A DNA stretch of 8,016 nt from Miltoncostaeaceae bacterium (GTDB taxonomy: Bacteria > Actinomycetota > Thermoleophilia > Miltoncostaeales > Miltoncostaeaceae): NCBI GenBank assembly GCA_030598075.1, contig JAUVQP010000068.1:1-8016 (forward strand), written 5' to 3'. The notes under the pieces are model-generated. The model was not told the DNA's origin. It saw only the letters and a program-made list of their open reading frames with translations, and did no database searches. The first letter of the stretch is position 1; each line of letters opens with the position of its first letter. A program made the position numbers and the translations under genes. Shown here in pieces: positions 5,580 to 8,016 of the stretch.

Positions 5580-6212
5580 CCCGCTCGTCCACTCCTGCGC
5601 CCGATCGACCTCCTGCCGCACCCAGCAACCCTCCAGGTGATCGTTGACCACGCCGACCGCCTGCATCACCGCGTAGGCGGTGGTCGGCCCGACGAAACGC
5701 CAGCCCCGAGCCTTCAGGGTCTTGCTGAGCGCCACAGACTCCGGCGTCGTGGTGAGCCCGCACAGCGCCTCGTAGTCCATCCGCTCCGGACGCGACGCCG
5801 CCTCCGGACGGTGATCGGCCAGCATGAGCGCGAGCGATCCGCCGGACGACCAGATGTCGAGCAAGGCGCGCGCGTTCGCGATCGTCGCTTCGATCTTCCC
5901 GCGGTGACGCACGATGGCGGCATCTTGGAGCAGGCGCTCCACATCGGACTCGCCGAAGGCGGCCACCCGCTCCGGATCGAAGCCCGCGAACGCGCGCCGG
6001 AACCCCTCTCGCTTTCGCAGAATGGTCAGCCACGAGAGGCCGGACTGGAACGACTCGAGCGAGAAGCGCTCGAAGAGGGCCCGGTCCCCGGCGACCGGGC
6101 GGCCCCACTCCTCGTCGTGGTACCCGACGTAGTCCGATGCCGAAACGGCCCACCAACAGCGGAGTCGGCCGTCGCCGGCGCGCGCCAAGCCCGCGGGAAG
6201 TCCCTCGCTCAC
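5577..6212 (-). CDS. tag: 3-methyladenine DNA glycosylase I (Tag)
   Basis: Tag excises 3-methyladenine from alkylated DNA, starting base excision repair. The product is 211 aa. Family landmarks are all present: the zinc-binding residues correspond to C19, H32, H192 and C196 (E. coli C4, H17, H175, C179); the base-recognition glutamate is E53 in LFERFSLESFQSGLSW (E. coli E38); Y31 and W61 match E. coli Y16 and W46. LLQDAAIVRHRGKIEATIANARA (split here as QDAAIVRHRGK at 96-106) and GWRFVGPTTAYAVMQAVGVVNDH near the C-terminus complete the fold. The GTG start at 6212 overlaps the stop of the upstream endonuclease III-like gene as GTGA, so the two are probably translated from one message. The first 15 residues are an extension relative to E. 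coli. It lies upstream of dnaK on the same strand but is separated by 175 bp with its own promoter signals. Confidence 0.95.
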   Translation of the reverse strand: MSEGLPAGLARAGDGRLRCWWAVSASDYVGYHDEEWGRPVAGDRALFERFSLESFQSGLSWLTILRKREGFRRAFAGFDPERVAAFGESDVERLLQDAAIVRHRGKIEATIANARALLDIWSSGGSLALMLADHRPEAASRPERMDYEALCGLTTTPESVALSKTLKARGWRFVGPTTAYAVMQAVGVVNDHLEGCWVRQEVDRAQEWTSG

Positions 6213-6901
6213 GCCGCGGCTCGGGCGACACGCCGCCTACCCTCGGGACACCACGCCCGAAGAGCGCAGGCGCCACACGCCGGCCGGCGCGCATCGCACA
6301 CCTCGCGGCCGTGACGGATCAGGTGCATGTGGGTCTGGAAGATGCGTTGGGGCTCCACGAACCGGCTGAGGCGCTCCTGCGCGGCCACGGCGGGCGAGCC
6401 CGGCGGAACCATGTGTGTGCGCAACGCGACGCGATGGACGTGGGTATCGGCCGGAAGCACGGGCGCGTCGAAGCTGAAGCACATGACGCAGGCGGCGGTC
6501 TTGGGGCCCACGCCGGACATCGTCGTCAGAAACTCCATGGCCTCGCTCAGTCGGCTCTCGCCGAGCCACTCGAGGTCCGCCCCCCGCGGGTCGGCGGCGA
6601 CGATCTCCAGGGCGGCCTGCACCCGAGGAGCCTTCTGGTTGGCCAGCCCGGCCACCCGCAGCGCGTCCTCGACCTGCTCCACGGGCGCGGCGCGGACGCC
6701 CTCCCATGTCGGAAAGCGCCGGCGCAGCTCGTCGAAGGCCCTGAACTGGTTCGCGTCGGTCGTGCTGTGCGAAAGGATGGTCGTCACGAGCTCGTCGACG
6801 GGCGGATGGCGGCGACTCCACGCAAGACGCCCGTAGGTGCGCTCCAGGGCGTCGACGATGGCCCGCGCGTGGGCTCGTGTTCCGGATCGGGGCGGCGACA
6901 C
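6209..6901 (-). CDS. Endonuclease III-like (Nth/HhH-GPD) DNA glycosylase with 4Fe-4S cluster
   Basis: Members of this superfamily remove oxidised or mismatched bases, many also nicking the abasic site. The product is 230 aa. The helix-hairpin-helix is MSGVGPKTAACV (128-139), with the catalytic lysine at K134 (Nth K120 equivalent) and the catalytic aspartate D152 in LPADTHVHRV (Nth D138). The C-terminal iron-sulfur motif is exact: C202, C209, C212, C218 (C-x6-C-x2-C-x5-C). Both catalytic residues present imply a bifunctional glycosylase/lyase. The N-terminal region ILSHSTTDANQFRAF differs from the E. coli ILSAQATD segment, so it belongs to a divergent branch and the substrate (oxidised pyrimidine versus another lesion or mismatch) is unsettled; I therefore withhold the symbol nth. 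The GTG at 6901 is the usable start, with no Shine-Dalgarno visible but TAGCCT 6 nt upstream, suggesting leaderless expression. It overlaps tag by 4 nt. Confidence 0.9.
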   Translation of the reverse strand: MSPPRSGTRAHARAIVDALERTYGRLAWSRRHPPVDELVTTILSHSTTDANQFRAFDELRRRFPTWEGVRAAPVEQVEDALRVAGLANQKAPRVQAALEIVAADPRGADLEWLGESRLSEAMEFLTTMSGVGPKTAACVMCFSFDAPVLPADTHVHRVALRTHMVPPGSPAVAAQERLSRFVEPQRIFQTHMHLIRHGREVCDARRPACGACALRAWCPEGRRRVARAAA

Positions 6902-6931
6902 GCCGCAAGGCTACGGTGCTACGTTCCGTCC
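6902..6931. promoter_or_regulatory. 30-bp divergent promoter region with two candidate leaderless -10 elements
   Basis: Both flanking genes start with GTG and lack a Shine-Dalgarno. On the plus strand TACGTT (6920-6925) ends 6 nt before the metF GTG at 6932. On the minus strand TAGCCT (6913-6908) ends 6 nt before the GTG at 6901. Both fit the TANNNT -10 motif at the distance typical of leaderless genes in actinobacteria. No strong -35 is seen; a weak GCGACA (6895-6900) precedes metF at 19 nt. The two promoters would overlap physically. Confidence 0.4.
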
Positions 6932-7867
6932 GTGGCGCCCACGCGTCTGGCAGAGGCGCTCCGCACCGGTCGCTTCGTCATCACAGCCGAGCTCGCTCCG
7001 CCCAAGCACGCCGACGCGGAGCACGTGGCCGAGCGCGCGAGCGCCCTCGGCGCGGTGTGCGACGCCGTCAACCTCACCGACAACCAGACGGCCCAGACCC
7101 GCATGGCGTCGCTCGCGGCGGGGCGCATCGCCCTCGATGCGGGCGCGGAGCCCATCGTGCAGCTTACGGTCCGCGACCGCAATCGCCTCGCGCTGACGTC
7201 GGACGTCCTCGGCGCGTCGGCGCTCGGGCTCCACAACACCCTCGCGATGGGGGGCGATCCCGTCCGCCTGGGCAACCATCCGGAGGCCAGCGAGGTTCGC
7301 GATCTCGACACCCTCGGCCTGCTTCGGCTGCAAGCGTCGCTTCGCTCCGGACGGTTCGCGAACGAGGCCAAGGAGCGCCTCGCCGGCCCCGCGCCGCATC
7401 TCTTCATCGGCGCGACGGCCCATCCGCTGGCCCGCGATCCGACGCTCGAGATCCAGAAGGTCGCCGCCAAGATCGAGGCCGGCGCGGACTTCTTCCAGAC
7501 GCAGCTCGCCTACGACCTCGACCGTCTCGATGCCTTCCTGGACCGGCTCGGCGCCGCCGACCTCCCGCGCTGGCCCCACCTGCTGGTGGGCGTGGGACCG
7601 CTCAAGAGCGTCCGCATGGCCCGCCACATGGACGAGAAGGTCTGGGGCGTCGACATCCCCGAGCAGACGATGGCGCGCATGGAGGGGGCGGCGGACGCGC
7701 AGAAGGAGGGCATGGCCATCGCCCAAGAACTCCTCGAGCGGCTCGCCGAGACCCCGGGCGTCGCGGGCGCGCACGTCATGGCGGTCGCCCAAGAGCGCGT
7801 CGTGCCCGAGTTGGTGGAGATGGCCGGGCTCGGCCTCGCCAGGCGCGCCGCCGTTATGCGGCGGTGA
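6932..7867 (+). CDS. metF: Methylenetetrahydrofolate reductase, short acetogen-type MetF family
   Basis: MetF-family flavoproteins convert 5,10-methylene-tetrahydrofolate to 5-methyl-tetrahydrofolate, feeding methionine synthesis or C1 pathways. The product is 311 aa, a single TIM-barrel domain. Visible landmarks: VITAELAPPK at 16-25 with E20 matching E. coli E28; VNLTDNQTAQTRM at 46-58; AMGGDPVRLGNH at 105-116 with D109 matching E. coli D120; the adjoining DLDTLGLL; and FFQTQLAYDLDRLDAFLDRL near 187-206, whose QTQ region carries the folate-binding glutamine. The C-terminal blocks VGPLKSVRMARHM, VWGVDIPEQTMARM and GAHVMAVAQERVVPELVEMAGL resemble the MetF of acetogens and other Wood-Ljungdahl organisms more than E. 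coli MetF. The GTG at 6932 is chosen because conserved sequence begins about 14 residues later. The open frame upstream (from 6137) is antisense to tag and the endonuclease gene. The electron donor and any partner subunit cannot be read from the sequence. Confidence 0.9.
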   Translation: MAPTRLAEALRTGRFVITAELAPPKHADAEHVAERASALGAVCDAVNLTDNQTAQTRMASLAAGRIALDAGAEPIVQLTVRDRNRLALTSDVLGASALGLHNTLAMGGDPVRLGNHPEASEVRDLDTLGLLRLQASLRSGRFANEAKERLAGPAPHLFIGATAHPLARDPTLEIQKVAAKIEAGADFFQTQLAYDLDRLDAFLDRLGAADLPRWPHLLVGVGPLKSVRMARHMDEKVWGVDIPEQTMARMEGAADAQKEGMAIAQELLERLAETPGVAGAHVMAVAQERVVPELVEMAGLGLARRAAVMRR

Positions 7868-8016
7868 CGCGGGGCCGGAGCGCGAGCGTCTCGGCATCCG
7901 AGCGTCGCGTCTTGGCCCGCTCCCAGCGGGCGATCCGCCGAGGCGGCCCCGCATCGACCAACCCGAGAACGAGCACTCGCTCGTCGCGGCCGACGACCGA
8001 GACGACCATCACGCGC
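7854..8016 (-). CDS. C-terminal part (54 codons) of an unrecognised gene, cut by the window edge
   Basis: The minus frame is open from the right edge to a TAA at 7856-7854, giving a C-terminus that begins RVMVVSVVGRDERVLVLGLV and continues DAGPPRRIARWERAKTRRSD to RPRVTAA. I do not recognise the family. Signs of coding: third positions are strongly G/C while first and second are mixed, and the hydrophobic alternation MVVSVVG then VLVLGLV looks like two beta-strands followed by a basic helix. It converges on metF and overlaps its 3' end by 14 nt. If this is not a gene, bases 7868-8016 hold nothing else I can identify. Confidence 0.45.
   Translation of the reverse strand, partial: RVMVVSVVGRDERVLVLGLVDAGPPRRIARWERAKTRRSDAETLALRPRVTAA

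Noticed and set aside
6137..6931. A 265-codon N-terminal extension of MetF on the plus strand.
   Set aside because: It lies antisense to tag and the endonuclease III-like gene, both with complete catalytic motifs. MetF homology begins only after 6932.
6911..7954. A 347-codon minus-strand frame opposite metF.
   Set aside because: Shadow of metF; His/Arg/Gly-rich with no domain, and in a different frame from the partial gene ending at 7854.
1..8016. CRISPR arrays, insertion sequences, tRNA or rRNA genes, phage or defence genes.
   Set aside because: No repeated spacer-like arrays, terminal inverted repeats, transposase motifs or RNA-gene signatures were seen; nearly all bases belong to recognisable core genes.

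Overview
The window is GC-rich bacterial chromosome, with codon third positions overwhelmingly G or C. Most of it is one minus-strand heat-shock operon. The order dnaK, (small ORF), grpE, dnaJ, hspR, clpB, with the MerR-type repressor HspR inside the operon, is the arrangement known from Actinomycetota. The many GTG starts, 1-4 nt stop/start overlaps and possible leaderless promoters agree with that. The DnaK protein, however, carries a roughly 22-residue N-terminal insert that I recall as absent from classical Actinobacteria and Firmicutes. My best inference is therefore a deep-branching actinobacterial lineage (Thermoleophilia/Rubrobacteria-like) or a related high-GC phylum. The sequence alone does not settle the taxon.

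Layout, in the order of minus-strand transcription from right to left. At 8016-7854 is the 3' end of an unrecognised gene that converges on, and overlaps by 14 nt, the end of metF. The plus strand carries metF (6932-7867), a short methylenetetrahydrofolate reductase. Divergent from it across only 30 bp are two base-excision-repair glycosylase genes: an endonuclease III-like protein (6901-6209) and tag, 3-methyladenine DNA glycosylase I (6212-5577), which overlap by 4 nt. A 175-bp intergenic region holds a weak hairpin at the tag stop and a sigma70-type promoter (TTGACA, 17 nt, CATCAT) for the heat-shock operon. Then come dnaK (5401-3497), a possible unannotated 40-52 aa ORF (start at 3461 or 3497, end 3339), grpE (3342-2752), dnaJ (2755-1652), hspR (1655-1218) and clpB (from 1218, running off the left edge).

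How the genes work together: DnaK, DnaJ and GrpE form the Hsp70 folding cycle. ClpB is the Hsp100 disaggregase that cooperates with Hsp70 to dissolve aggregates. HspR in other species represses exactly these genes, using DnaK as co-repressor. Here the whole regulon appears to be a single transcription unit in which successive genes touch or overlap, which suggests translational coupling. Tag and the endonuclease III-like enzyme form a separate small DNA-repair unit upstream.

Most of the window is ordinary core-genome content. The observations most worth a second look are the small ORF between dnaK and grpE, the lack of a clear HAIR operator despite hspR (with an unusual ACTCA-linked repeat pair in its place), the DnaK insert, and the back-to-back putative leaderless promoters between metF and the endonuclease III gene. 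I saw no mobile element, CRISPR array, tRNA or rRNA, and no convincing new multi-gene system.
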